A stretch of DNA of 64,000 nucleotides from Sipunculus nudus (taxonomy: Eukaryota > Annelida > Sipuncula > Golfingiida > Sipunculidae). This document shows, one piece after another, positions 1-14,200 of this stretch. Location: NCBI GenBank assembly GCA_026874595.1, contig CM049321.1, forward strand, positions 22,144,979 to 22,208,978, in the 5' to 3' direction. The notes beneath the pieces were generated by a model, which ran no database searches, had not been told where the DNA came from, and saw only the letters and a program-made list of their open reading frames with translations. A program made the position numbers and the translations under genes. Position 1 is the first letter of the stretch. Every line of letters begins with the position of its first letter.

Positions 1-115
1 CGGTAGTGTGTCACTGAACATCTCCCATCAAAAGTAGGACCGTACCATGAGAGTGTGGCTGCGTTGTCAATAATACAGGTAGCAGCAGGTTTACCAGTCG
101 GTGGATCAGGTCGGT
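1..115 (-). CDS. MYLK: MYLK-like exon 14, start of fibronectin type III domain (cut by window edge)
   Basis: Phase 1 in; acceptor TGTGCAG. It reads DRPDPPTGKPAATCIIDNAA, then TLSWYGPTFDG and SVTHYR before the window ends. The PDPPxGxP start and LSWYG core are the signature of the single FN3 domain just before the kinase in MLCK. The exon has no donor inside the window, so the kinase domain should follow to the left. Confidence 0.9.
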
Positions 116-3100
116 CTGCACAGAATTGAGAAAACCAATATTAAAGGGGCAGAATCACCTATCTGACCTTTATAAATTAAAGGTAATCCTTTTGAGCTTT
201 TATAAAAATATGCCAGAAAATGTGGATATCATCGCAAACCGGCTGTTTGTTTTGTTTATATCAACGTGTTTATAATATGTGAGGGCCCACCAAAATAATC
301 AAAACAAATTTAACAAAACAAATTCAGGGCACCTGGCAGCAAGTCGGATAAGCAAGAGCTTTGCAACTGGTGTTTTGCATAAAGTGTTCATACTAGCTAT
401 GCATATATGCAACCTAACACCTTAGGTTACATGTTTTTCTCATTTGTCAACAATGCTGTGTTTACAAACATGTTGTTGATAAACAAGTTTATACATCCTT
501 GATGAAGGCTCTATAAGAACTTTACCTTTAGATCATTAATATATACACAGAGGAAGCCAGAAATTACATAAATTCTTTTTCAAACGGCAGGTGAAAGGGA
601 ACCTTTAAGGTTTGGGAGAGACCAAATAAGGAGTAGTCTCAGATGAAATTGTAGTAATGCTGTATGAAGAAATAAAGTGCTTTTAGAAATTTAATATCTT
701 AAAAATTTAAAATACAGGAAATTGTTCAATGGATAGGAAACAAAAAAAATGTGGACTTCAACTTATTGTGGTTCAAGGTATATGATAATATGAAAACTTA
801 AAATATCAAATGAATTGACACATGCTCTCATATGTGTGAAGACCTAATAGGATTATATAAGAGATCAGTCTACAGTGGACTGCTTGGAGCAGTGAATTTT
901 GTCTCTGTAGATCCTTCCTCATACACTGTATATACATGTCACACATGTAGTAAGAGCATGCACACTTAAAATGGGTAATTCCATAATTTGACCATCCCAG
1001 CTTCAACACACACATACACACAGATGATATGGCAATGCAAGAAAATCAATTCATAATGCACAAGAACATTAGAAATTTCTTGTATTGAATGATACTGCAC
1101 TGTGTACAGCTAGTTTATAGCTCACACCAAGAGTGAACTCTAACACTTACAGTGTAATTTCAGTAACTGGATGAAGACCAAGGCAATATATATTGTTTCA
1201 CACTGCCGTCAAGCAAGAAAGTTTTAACTGTTTGCAGACATACCCTCTAACCTTCAAAATGATGTTTTGTGAAAGATTACATATATAAAATTAAAATATC
1301 AAGCCCAATGAAATGAATTGGTTCTAATCTCCACAAAACTCAGGTTTTAATTCATAAATCTGGATATTTCATTAGCAAACAAATATCCTAAAAAGTTGTG
1401 AGTGTAACAAAAGAAATCAATTTTCAATAAATCCAACACATCGAAAACTGACTCACCTTCAATTGTTACAAAAGACCCAAGTTCATCCTTCCCAAGGTCA
1501 TTCTCTAGGACCACTCTGTACTTTGCTGTGTCATCAGGAACCGTGTCTTTTATTGTAAGGGTTGTTTTGTGGTCCTCCTTTCCAATTGTGACACGATCGC
1601 CATGCAATAACTCTCTTTTGTTCTTATACCAGGTTATAGATGGTGCTGGGTAACCTAAGAAGGTTGCTGTCAAGTTGAATGGAGTTCCATGGAAAACATT
1701 GACATTTTCTGGCTGCAAATCCTCGATAAATGGAGCTTCTTTCTTTGTAGCTGTTTTTGTGATTTTAACACTACCATTCTTTTCCTCTGGAACATTCTCT
1801 GACTGCAAATCCTTGATAAACGAAGCCTTGTTCTTTGTTGCGGTTTCTGTAATTTTAACGCCATCATCCTTTTTCTCTGGAATTAACTCTGGCTGCCAAT
1901 CCTTGATAAATGGAGCTTCTTTCTTTGAAGCAGTTTTGGTCATTTTAAAACCATCATCTTTCTTCTCTGGAACATCCTCTTGCTGAAAATCCTTGATAAA
2001 TGGAGCTTCTTCCTTAGAAGCAGATTTTGTCATTATTAAACCATCATCTTTTTTCTCTTGAACTGGGGCATTTTTTGGCTTCCCCTGAAGTTCAGAATTT
2101 TTATTTTCTGAAACTGCAAGATGCTTTTCACTCTTTTCAGATTCTGCAGAATCACTAGTCTCTAAGTTCTCTTCCAGTTGCATTCTATCATCAGTGGTTT
2201 CAATCTTCTCATTTTCTACTGGAGGATTTAGGTCACATGACATCACCTCTTCCGTTGAGTATGCTGTATGATCTGACTCTTCATCAGTACATGATTCTAA
2301 AGCTGAAAAAAATAATAATAATAATAATAATAATAATTATAATTTAATCAAATAATTTTCTTGTGTTAAGAAAAAATTGACTAGAGAAGTTTGGGTTACT
2401 TATACAAAGGATATACTTTCATCTTTGTCTTTCCTCCTTTGTGTATGCTTGTTGCCTCTGCCAGGAGGTATCATGTTTTGTCTTGGTTGGTTGGTTGGTT
2501 GGATATTTAATCTGTTATTAACTCATTAAAAATATTATGAATCTATTTTGGTGAAATTTTTATAAGGATTCACTTAAAATCAACTCTTAACACCAAATGA
2601 AGAATCCATCAAATACCCATCAACCCTTTTTCATAATATATTTATTAAACAGCGACACATGTTATCAACACAACTAAATATAACCATGCACAGTCACTCT
2701 GTTTTCACAAAGTACTCAAGTAAAGTATTTCAACTAAGTGACTCCAATATGCATGTAAATATATCCACTGGGAATTTAGAAAACCCCTCAAATTATAGAA
2801 TAATTGACATGAGCTGAAGCACAATTGGGCTATGCCTGATGTAAATCCAAGCTCATCTAAAAGCTTCGATAAAGCAACAATATTTTATTTAAGTAAGTGC
2901 TCTGGTAAAAAATGTGTAGCCTTCTTCTTCACATGCTGAGTATGTGTATATTTATCAAATTATATATGTCAAATACTTCCGTTGTACATCCCCTTGCATG
3001 AAGATGAGGGGCATTTGCCACATGTTGTGACATATAGCTAAGTTGACTAAAAATGAAAAGGTCATGCACATTGGATAGCAGCAAATATTTCATATACTGT

Positions 3101-6100
3101 GGTTGGCTTCATATTCGCGAGGCTGAAATTTCGCGATTTTTCCATTTTTAATGTTTTGCGAGGGTTTCATTTTAGCGATCTCACAAGAACCTACTAGTAT
3201 ATCAAATCTTTGGCAAAACCATATACCTTTGTGTTTTATAAAATGAGAATAGGTCATGAGTTTGTGACATTTTCTTATATAATGATGGGCCAGTACACAC
3301 AGCATAGGTGGTTTAGTTCAAATTTAAGGTTTAAATTTCCCGATACCTGCAAGGATGTAATTATTAAAAAATTCTCTCTGTTCTAACCTATTACCATACA
3401 AGTATTGATTACACTAAATAAGAAGAACATTCTCAATTGGCCAATTATTCCCGAGGGTTTATTTTCGCAATTATTTCCCATTTGCGAATATCGCGAAATT
3501 AATACCCTCGCGAACAAAAAGGCAGCCATAGTAATTCTGTATTGTACTGATAATTGAATCACTATTCACCCTTGACCTTGACCACACAACTCCGTTTTGC
3601 ATCGCCCATTTCATTGGTTGCGATACATGTGTAAACCCCGTCATCTTCTGGGTAGGCTTCCTTTATGACAAGTCTCGCCCTCTCAGATTCATAAGTCATT
3701 TGGAAGAACTTTGATTCCTAAAATACACATAGTATGTCCAATCTTTATTTTGTTTTATTGAGGTTATACACTGCTTAAAATAATTTTCTTGATAAGATAA
3801 GAGTTTTTATCAAAGAAAATGTTCTGTTGTAAATAAAAATTCCTTCAGGTATTTTTTTCTTGATTTACAGGCAGAATGTTTTTGGCCATGGAAACATATC
3901 TTTATTCTCTTAAAACAAGATATATAATCTTATCATAAAAAAAAATTTTCATAAAAAATCTTAAAATAAATAAAAACTGTTAAAACTTTACTAATTTAAC
4001 TCCTTTTGTTTCAAACTCGGATGTGTAAAAAAACCTGATGTGTTGAAGTGTTTTGTTGGTCCCCAGCCAGCATTTCTATCTCTAAACTCATAGTCAAGTT
4101 GCCTGAATGTTTGGAAAACAGTTGTGAATGGCCCTTCAATCGTGATTGGACCATGATGACCAGTTATATGTAATTAATACTTGCAAGGCTCTTACTCATC
4201 AAGCGTGATGGCTCTGTCGCTCAGTTCGAGGTCATGCCGCTTTAATGTTTGGATAACAGTTGTGCACAGTCCATCAATCATATCTACGGCTGTGATGACC
4301 AGTTATATAATTTATACCAGCAAGGATCTTACCCATCAGGTGCAATGGTTTACACACCTGGTCCGTTGTTTGCCTGTTTGGCTGATTAGTCAGTCCTAAT
4401 CATGCATTTTTTCTCTTGCTAACAAAGCATTAATTCAAAATGAGAAGTTAATTAGTAAACTAAACAAAATGGAATCCTTACCTTCAATGTGTCTATGATT
4501 TATTTACAGACTCTATAAATAGGGAGGAAGATGACAACTTTCAGACTGACTCTAATTTACCATAGAGCATTTCATACTGCTTTACTGCTTCACTTTTTTT
4601 TTATTACCTAATCCTATTTTTGGTGGTACTTATGTGCTTTTTTATTATAAATAAAAAAAATTATAATAACATTAATGTTGTTCTTTTATGCAAACATTAG
4701 TTTTAATTATATAATATAGTCCTTATACATGTGCAGTATTCATCAATAATTATCAAGGCTGAAGGAGGTTGAATATAATGAATATCTCAAACTCCAGTTG
4801 TTATGTATATATATGTATATATATATAAAGTATAAACAGCTCAAGTTACTCAAGTTTCTTAATATTAAGATACGTATGCACATATAAAATATACAATTTA
4901 TAAGTTTTTTGCATCAATAACCTTGATTTCTTTCTTCTCGTGCATCCACATGACCTTTGGTTCTGGATTAGCCTTGACCTTGCATTCTAAGGTCACAGAA
5001 TGACCTTCATTGACCTCTTGATCATTTGGTCGGCTCAAGAAGAGTGGCTTCTCTTTGGGATCTACTTTTGCTTTTGGTTTTCCGAGAACACTCCTGAAGT
5101 CGTACTGGGATGCACGGCCAGGCAACTTGTTAACAACTGAGGAAGAAGATGATGTCCCTGCTTTAGCAGCAGACCTGCAATAAAATAAAATTTAAAAAAT
5201 AATAAGTAAATTGTTATGAAACAGCACTCAAAGTCTGTTTATATCTGCCCATGAAAGTTTTTTGTTAAAGGTTCATAAACATTTGCATAATGCAAAAATA
5301 ACTTTCTTGAATAGATCACATTTCTTATCAAAAGAGAATTTTTCTCTGAACAAGAAATCCTCAAGATATTTTTCCTTGATTTGATACAGGCTTGAAGTCA
5401 AGAAAATACATTTAGTTTCTTTAAACAAAAGATATATTATCTTAACAAATGGAATTTTCCTTCATCATAATATCCCAAGGTATTATTTCTTGCTACATCT
5501 TCATCTGATCAGAAGAAAAAATAATCTTATCATAAGAAAAATATTCTTTATCATAACAATAAATACTTATTGCCATATGATATTTTTTCTTACAGAAAAG
5601 GGGAATTTTTTCTTTCTAGAAAAATATTTTTGGCATGGCTATAATATATACATATATTTATCTCGTGTCATCAGTTCATTAGTTTATCAACATATGTCAT
5701 ACATTTAAGTTTATTAGCACAACCATCTGAGCACACAATTCCTGCTATATCCAATTCACCCACCTGTTTTACAGGTTGTTATGGTTCTGTGTGTAAGTAA
5801 ACACTATTTACAGGTGTAAGCTTGATTTCATGTTCCTCTATTGGTTAATAAACTGTACCTAGATTTGAGCACTGATCTGAAGTCTCTGATTTCATGTTCC
5901 TCCATTGGTTAATAAACTGTAAGAATAGATTTGAAGACTGTTCTGAATTCTTTGATTTCATGTTCCACTATTGGTTAATAAACTAACTGTACCTAGATTT
6001 GAGGACTGTTCTGAATTCAACATTCATGTGCCTCTATTGGTTAATAAACTGTACCTATAGATTTGAAGACTGTTCTGAATTCTTTGATTTCATTTTCCTC

Positions 6101-8195
6101 TATTGGTTAATAAACTGTACCTATAGATTTGAAGACTGATCTGCAGTCATTGATTTTGTGTTCCTCTATTGGTTAATAAACTTACTGTACCTAGATCTGA
6201 GGACTGTTCTGAAGTCTTTGATTTCATGTTCCTCTAATGGTAAATAAACTGTACCTAGATTTGAAGACTGATCTGAAGTCTTTTATGTCATGTTCCTCTT
6301 TTGGTTAATAAACTAACTGTACCTAGACTTGAGGAATGATCTTAATTCCTTGATTTGATGTTCCTCTATTGGTTAATAAACTGTATGTATAGATTCGAAG
6401 ACTGATCTGAAGTCTTTGATTTCATGTTCCTCTATTGTTTGATAAACTTACTGTACCTAGATTTGAGGACTGTTGTGAAGTCTTTGATTTCATGTTCCTC
6501 TATTGGTTAATAAACTGCACCTAGATTTGAAGACTGATCTGAAGCCTTTTATTTCATGTAACTCTTTTGGTTAATAAACTAACTGTACCTAAACTTAAGG
6601 ATTAATCTAAAGTCCTTGATTTGATGTTCCTATATTGGTTAATCAACTGTACCTAGATTTGAGGACTGAACCTCTATTGGTTAATAAACTGTACCTAGAT
6701 TTGAGGACTGTTCTGAAGTCTTTGATTTCATGTTCCTCCATTGGTTAATTAACTGTACCTAGATTTGAGGACTGAACCTCTGTTGGTTAATAAACTGTAC
6801 CTAGATTTGAGGACTGAACCTCTGTTGGTTAATAAACTGTACCTAGATTTGAGGACTGATCTGAAGTCCTTGATTTCATGTTCCTCTATTGGTTTGACAA
6901 CAAGTGAGAACGTTGCTGTGGCTGTTCCTTCAGCGTTGACAGCCGTGACAGTGTACCTCCCAGAGTCTGTGGCAAGACTGTGGCTAATCTCTAATGTGTG
7001 TGTGGCTCCAGCATTGGAAATCTGAAATGTTCAAAGGATAAGTCTCATCTGACCTATTATATTGTAACCTCCCTCCACTCTTCTGTCACTTCAGTCAAAG
7101 CATCCCAAAGTCATCTAAGGCATCCTTGAGCTAATTAAATGGATTAAATTAATAATAACTTGCTCTAAATGCCAGATCATGCAAGCTCATCCCCTTATGT
7201 AAATGAACCACCTCATGATTGGATATCAGGTACATTATCAAAGGTATATATTGTCAGGATGGTTGGGGGGAGAGGCCCGGTGGGGGGAGGGCCCAGCGGG
7301 GATTTAAATTGGTCACTGAAGTTACTCACTGAATGATGGCCAATAAAACTGGGTTAAGGCTTTTCATATACTGTGGTTGCCTTCTTATTTGTGGGGGTTT
7401 TAATTTCATGATATTCACGAATGTGAAATAATAGCAAATATGAAACCCTCGGGAATAAGATGCCCCAACAACAAAGATGACCTCTGAAAACAACCTGATC
7501 AGCGACCTAATTTGTGCCTGGTTTTGAAACTGGCCCATACATTAGCCGTACACACATACTGTAATATATTAACTTGACTGTGGCAGAAGTCCTATTTTAA
7601 TGACTGAACCAGAAATTAGTTAGGTATTGTAGGAATTTTTTCTAAACTTTCAATCAACACATATCCTGCTATACTTAGAATTTACAGGTTCTGGTGCACT
7701 AGCAAAAATAAATTAAACCCTCGTGAAACCTTCAAAATGAAGAAATCGCGAAATTTCAGCCACGCAAAAATAAAGACAACCACAGTAGCTGAGAGAGGGC
7801 AGTCATATCCCCCAGGCCCACTGTGGACAAGTGATGCCCTTAACCCCACCTGATCTTTAGGGCAGCCTATGTATGATAGAGGGGAAGTGAGTAAGTCCAT
7901 CCACTTTAGTGGCAGGTTAAAAAAAACTGCGATGTCTTACATATAAACTGACGGTATTGCTGGCCTGTGACTGTCAAAACAATATTTGTAGGTGATTTTA
8001 CACAGTAACTTGTGTATAACCATGACACGTAGTGACCGGTGTGTCTGGTAGAAAGGTAAATGGTTTGATAATTTTATTTATATAAATAGAAGAGTCATGA
8101 TCATTATGAGCCAGCTGCTAGGTATTTTATGAATACACATGAGATCACATCAGTAAACACAATAGCATGTCACAGCAGTGAGTCACATCAACCTG

Positions 8196-8240
<45 letters not shown>

Positions 8241-11200
8241 ATACACATATAAAAATGTGCTGGCAGCACATGGCTGGCTGTAAACAACAATATATATTTA
8301 CCCATTGTAAATAACAGGCTTGTTGCGTAGTTTGTGTTCAAATTAGGCTGAGGCGTATGATACTGGTCAAAGACCCATAGGCCAAGGGGAACAGTGAAAA
8401 ATCTAGCAGGTTCATAATATTTTGATCATATTACCTTTTAGCAACTTTGAACAGACAAACAATTAGAGAGATTTGGAAGAAAACATAACAAACATGTGTC
8501 ACTAAGACCAGTAGCTTAATTACTATATACTGTAGTAAATAAACCTGAATAACATTTTAAACACTGACTGACTTACTGTAAATCTCCCCTCAGTTTGTAT
8601 GACATCCCCGTTAAGTGTCCATGTCACTGCTGGCTCCGGGTGACCTTGAACTTTGCAGGTGACCTTGACCTTATTCCCTTCATCAACAGTGGAACCCCTT
8701 GGTTTCTGAACAAAGACAGGTGGGCTGGCAGTGTCTTCTGAAACAATTTTTTTTTCCAATCTGTATATTAATAAACTGCATTCTTTTGCAGGTAAGAAAC
8801 AAAATATATATTTTCAAAATAGAAAGTAGTCATTGAACAAATATATACTTAATCAAATATTTATTTGAATATTATTCAAAGTTTTGTTTGAAACACACAA
8901 AATGTGTCTCATAGTTCATAAATTCCATGGTTGCATCATAGGTCAGCATTGCTTACAGAACAAAAGCAGCCACTAATACCAGTGAATGACTCTTTCTTTG
9001 CTCAGATAAACAAACTGCCTTATATAAAAATTTATTCTAAAAATTTTATGGATTTTCCTAATAAGTATTACCCTAACCCTCAACAAAACCGGCATCCATA
9101 TAGGTCTGCACATAACTGTTTTGAGTAAATTGCTAAAAGACATTTCAGTGTGTTAACTAGCCATGCAACCAATCAAGTAATAACAAAAAGTGATAAACAT
9201 TATACCTCGTGAAAAATTAAGGTATAACCAGATTCAGATCTTGGCTTTGCTTACAATTTTTGGTACATAAACATTTGCAATAATATGTGAATTTTCTCAC
9301 GTCATCTGATTTTCTTTTTATTTAATACAAATGTTTCAGAGCAGATCCATCCAGACACTATCTAAAATTCCCCTATTTTATATATTGATATGGTTCTATG
9401 TGTGAGTAAACAGTTAATCTATATGATTGTTTACCATTACAAGTCTGCATAACCTGATCATGATATTATGCATGGGTTACCATTAACTCCCAAACAATTA
9501 AGGGGAAATTATTAAAATATAAGAAGACACACAGAAGAAACCACATTTGGTAGACTCAAAAATCTTGGTTTGAGAAATTGTGCCACCAGGTGGCATGCAC
9601 ACTATGTTTACATTTTTGCACCACTGATTGCTCCAGGTCCAAGCTTTTTTCCCACTTGCCCAATGCACACAGAAGTATAAGCAAACCAGTTTTGGAACAC
9701 ATTATTGGCCAATACCATAATATCTTTAGGAGGAAACACTATAATATGCATATCTTACACCCCTGGTATGTGAATAGGCCCCTTTTATGTAATCTATGGG
9801 CTTACCTTTGAGTCCTGAGTTTAAACTGGAACTGTCCTTCTGGTACAGACTTCCTCCAGCAGATGAAGTTTTACTCGTCATCTTTGTATCTGGCCTGTTT
9901 GGTTGACTAACAAATGGTGAGTTGTTTTGTTTTACAAATCTTCCACCTACAATAATTAATTTACATGTTTCAAAACATGGCAAAAAAAATATAAAAGCAC
10001 ATGTAAAGACACTAATTAATTTTTTAACTTATATTTGATCATATTTGATTTAGAAAACAAACTATAACTAATAAATTCTTTAACTAACATGTAATCATAT
10101 TAAGTTGGTAAAAACAAGATATATGGGAAGATTTTAAAATAGATGTTATTTATAATAATGTCAGTTTTTATTTATTTCAAAAGTTCTAACTCCCTAGAGC
10201 CCTGGATAAAAGCTCTATCCCAATATTTTAGATTAACAAGGCCTACAGGCCTAATGCGAACCTGTGCAAAGTTTGTGAGTATGAATGGAGGTTTATTTTT
10301 AAAATTTAATATTGATCCTTTTAAATATGCATATCTACTTAAGTCATTATGATTTCAGCAAAATGGACATTTCGGACCTGCAAGTTTCAGACCATGACAT
10401 TTTATTACCAAAATATTGGTAGTCAACAAGCGACTATGTGTATCCGCAGAAATCAGAGTGGGACGGGTGAAGTGAGGCATGGATAAAGTGGCAAGGGGAA
10501 TAGAGTGAGGTGTGTTGCATATTAGCATGGATGTCTGCAGCATAAACGTGAATGTAGGTGGTGCCACCTGCCATAAAATCGAGAAAATTGTCCAGGATGT
10601 ATAAACCTGACAGTGGTTGCAGGTGGCGCCACCAGTTTTGCCTATGATGATGAGCTATGTGAGATCTATACACATGCTAAATTTTGACCCAATAGGTTAA
10701 ACGGTTCCCAAGATATGAGCTTGGATGTCTGCAGAGTAAACGTGAATGTAGGTGGCACAACCTGTCATAAAATCAAGTAAGCTGTCCAGGATGTATAAAC
10801 CTGCAAAATTTCAGGTGGATAAGTCAAACCACTTCTGAGATATGAGTGATTTTATCCCAAGGCAGATGAACAGATGGATGCTGTGCATAAATGGTTACAG
10901 GTGGCGCCACCAGTTTTGCCTATGATGAAGAGCTAATTGAGATCTATACACATACAAAATTTTGGCCAAATCGGTCAAACAGTTCTGAGATATGAGCTTG
11001 GATGTTTGCAGAGTAAACATGAATGTAGGTGGCGCCACCTGTCATAAAATCAAGAAAGCTGTCCAGGATGTATAAACCTGCAAAATTTCAGGTGTAAAAG
11101 TCAAACCACTGCTGAGATATGAGTAATATTATCCCAAGGCAGATGAACAGATGGATGCTGTGCAAAAATGGTTTGCAAGTTGCGCAACCAGTTTTGCCTA

Positions 11201-14200
11201 TGATGAAGAGCTATGAGAGATCTATACACATGCAAAATTTTGGCCCAATCGGTCAAACTGTTCAGGAGATATGAGCTTGGATGTCTGCAGAGTAAACGTG
11301 AATGTAGGTGGCGCCACCTGTCATAAAATCGAGAAAGCTGTCCAGGATGTATAAACCTGCAAAATTTTAAGTGGATAAGTCAAACCACTGCTGAGATGAG
11401 TGATTTTATCCCAAGGCAGATGAACACAGGACGCTGTGCAAAAATGGTTGCAGGTGGCACCACCATTTTTAGTTTATGTTATAAAGCTATCAAAGGGTTA
11501 CATTTGTGCAAAAAGTTTAGCCTGATCAGTCAAACGGTTCCCCAGATATGCGGGTTTATGTGTGGAAACAGACGCACAAATGGACGCTGGGCAGCGAAGG
11601 TCAGAGGTCAACCAAAAATGAGGGCGCAGCAGTTCACATGTGACCTGATGATAAACCCATTTCGCTTAAAATGCAAACCAAGATTTTTCAAACAGTTGAA
11701 AGATATAGTTCCAATAATCTGGGAATTCTGCATCTTAACATTGTGTCTAGACGTCTAGACGCTGTGTCTAGACGTCTCGACACATTGTCTAGACATTCCC
11801 CCAGAGCCAGTCAGTTGCCATGGTGAATTCTGGACCCCACCTGTTTGTACTGAGTGACCTCTTGACTTGGCTGCTGAAAGTCAGCATGTTGTTAAATCTG
11901 TTTTCAAATACAGAAAGCCTTTTTCAATTGGCTACAATGTTTTTTTAAAACTGTATTTACCCAATCTATTCTTATAAAACGGGAAGAATCCTACCATAGA
12001 ATAATTCTTGTAAAGTTTAAACCAATCAGCTTAACAGTTTCATCATAAATCAGTGTACAAGCTAGAAGAGTTTAAAATTACATTTTGGCTTGTAAAAAAC
12101 ACATCAATGTAGGTGGCAACACCAATACCTCAAAATCAGATGTGACATATGTGACAAACATTGGTATGAAATTTGGTGATTACAGCTCTAGCCGTTTATT
12201 TTATTTTAATTAAAGTTTGCTTTTTTGGACAGATGACTAAGTTCAACCTCCTGTAACTCGGCCAAAAATCTCCGAACTGGAACCATTCGAACAAACTTGA
12301 GAGAGATTGTTCCAGGGATCATTTCTGTGAAATATTGGACAATTTGGCTGGACGGTTTCAGAGAAGAAGATTTTTTAAGGTTTTTAAGCCTTTTTCTCTA
12401 AAAAATCTAAATTAATGCAGATACCCAATAATAAGCTCCAGGGCACCATTTGGAGCTGCTAGCTCCAACGGTTTCTGACTTACAGCCATGGACGGCGGAA
12501 AGCCAGCCCTGGATGGTGGACGGCGGACACGAACGGCTGACGATGGACGGACGACGCTGCGCCATCGCATAAGCTCACAGGTTCGCCAAAAATAAAATAG
12601 GAATAAAAAGTGGCAGCTCCAAAATTCTATAAAGATTCACAAAAAAATTGTCCTGTTGCCAATAAAAAAATGCATGAATTATTCAAAGTTGGAAATCTGA
12701 AAATAAGAAACATGCATTCATTACAACATATATCCACAGTCTGTCATAAAATTAGCTTGAACATACTCAGTTAGTACAAATATGCTCTATACTAGCCATG
12801 CATAGGACACTTAGATCATATAAGTTCTAGCAGTGATGTAGTCAAGTCCACACAATCCAAGTCTAATACAATGTACAAGTCCGAGTCCATCCCGCTCAAG
12901 TCCAGGTCCAAGTCCAAGTACTTGAAGTTCTATAGTCCTATAGTCTTATTTTTTGTAATATTCTGTTTTTAGTTTACCCATGTGCATAATCTTGATATAA
13001 CATGTGACTGAGTTTTCTTTTCTACTTGACTTTAGATGGACTTGGCCTGATTTCTTGAGTCTTTATGTCTGAGTACAAGTCTGAGTCCTTAAAAAAGTGG
13101 ACTCAAGCCTGGACTTGAGTCCAAGTCCGGACTTGGAATCATACATCACTGAGTACTAGACTTCGTTTTAGACGGGGGTTTGATAAACGTAATCATCCCC
13201 CATTTTTCTGAGAGTGAGAATTATATACTGGAAATAAAACATTTAACAGTAAAAGTTAGGATTAGAGACTTTTGTAACATTTCTATACTTTACTGCTTCA
13301 CTAAATATTTAAATATTATACAGGGTTGTAATATCTCAAATATTTTAAGGTTCACATGCATTATATATATAATTTTTATTGTCGCTGTTTTGATTATACT
13401 GGGACACAAGCTCTCATTGGTCTGATTCTTGGTCCTTATTGTCATCCGACCAATGAGAGCAGGTGTTTCATGTTTAAAATATGGAGCTGGATGCACAATG
13501 CAATGCTATGCTCTCATTGGTCTGATTATAATTATTTGCTCTGTGCCCACCCTGGTCTTCGGATCCCGAGTAGCTTGCTTTACAAAGCAGCGGTTACACA
13601 AAAGGATGTCTGAGATGACTGCAGTGTGTACCCACTACATGAGGGGCGTTTTTAATATGTGAGGCTACCTAATTTAGTCAGTTGTCATAATGAACAATCA
13701 TGCTTTTTGCCATACAATCTATGATGATCTTTGCAGTTTGTTTAACATTTCAAGCATAAGAGTCACTCCTTTTATTTGATCTGCCATATCAACAGATTGA
13801 ATACATGAGCCGCAGTTCCTGACGACTCCTAGAGACACGCAAGTTGATGTTTACATAGGTAATTGCCTTCCTGTGAAATACTGAAGGATGGTTCAACACT
13901 CAATCATGCAATGTGCCATGTATTTTACTGTATTTTATATTTCAAATAAGCTGTATGAATGATTAACATATCCTACTTTATTTGATTAAGAATTATTTTA
14001 CCATACAGGTGATTTTATGATGTCAATAAATGAATGATAAGTATATATCATTACAATCATATTAATTATAACTTATACACTGAAACTTGTTTATATTTAG
14101 AAGTGACTTTCAGTGATCCCCATTAATGTTTGGAGTAAAAATCATAATTATATTTACACAATCATCTTACAGATAAAATTAACTAACTCAACATAGTACA

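Larger units (their letters stand above)
7022..8576. other. Intron 9
   Basis: Contains the MITE at 7371-7785, a G-rich patch at 7262-7305 and a (TA)n tract at about 8199-8238. Nothing coding is recognised. Confidence 0.6.

Noticed and set aside
6765-7025. Plus-strand open frame with LYLDLRTEPLLVNK repeats
   Set aside because: It is the antisense shadow of exon 10 and its tandem array; the minus strand has splice-consistent Ig coding.
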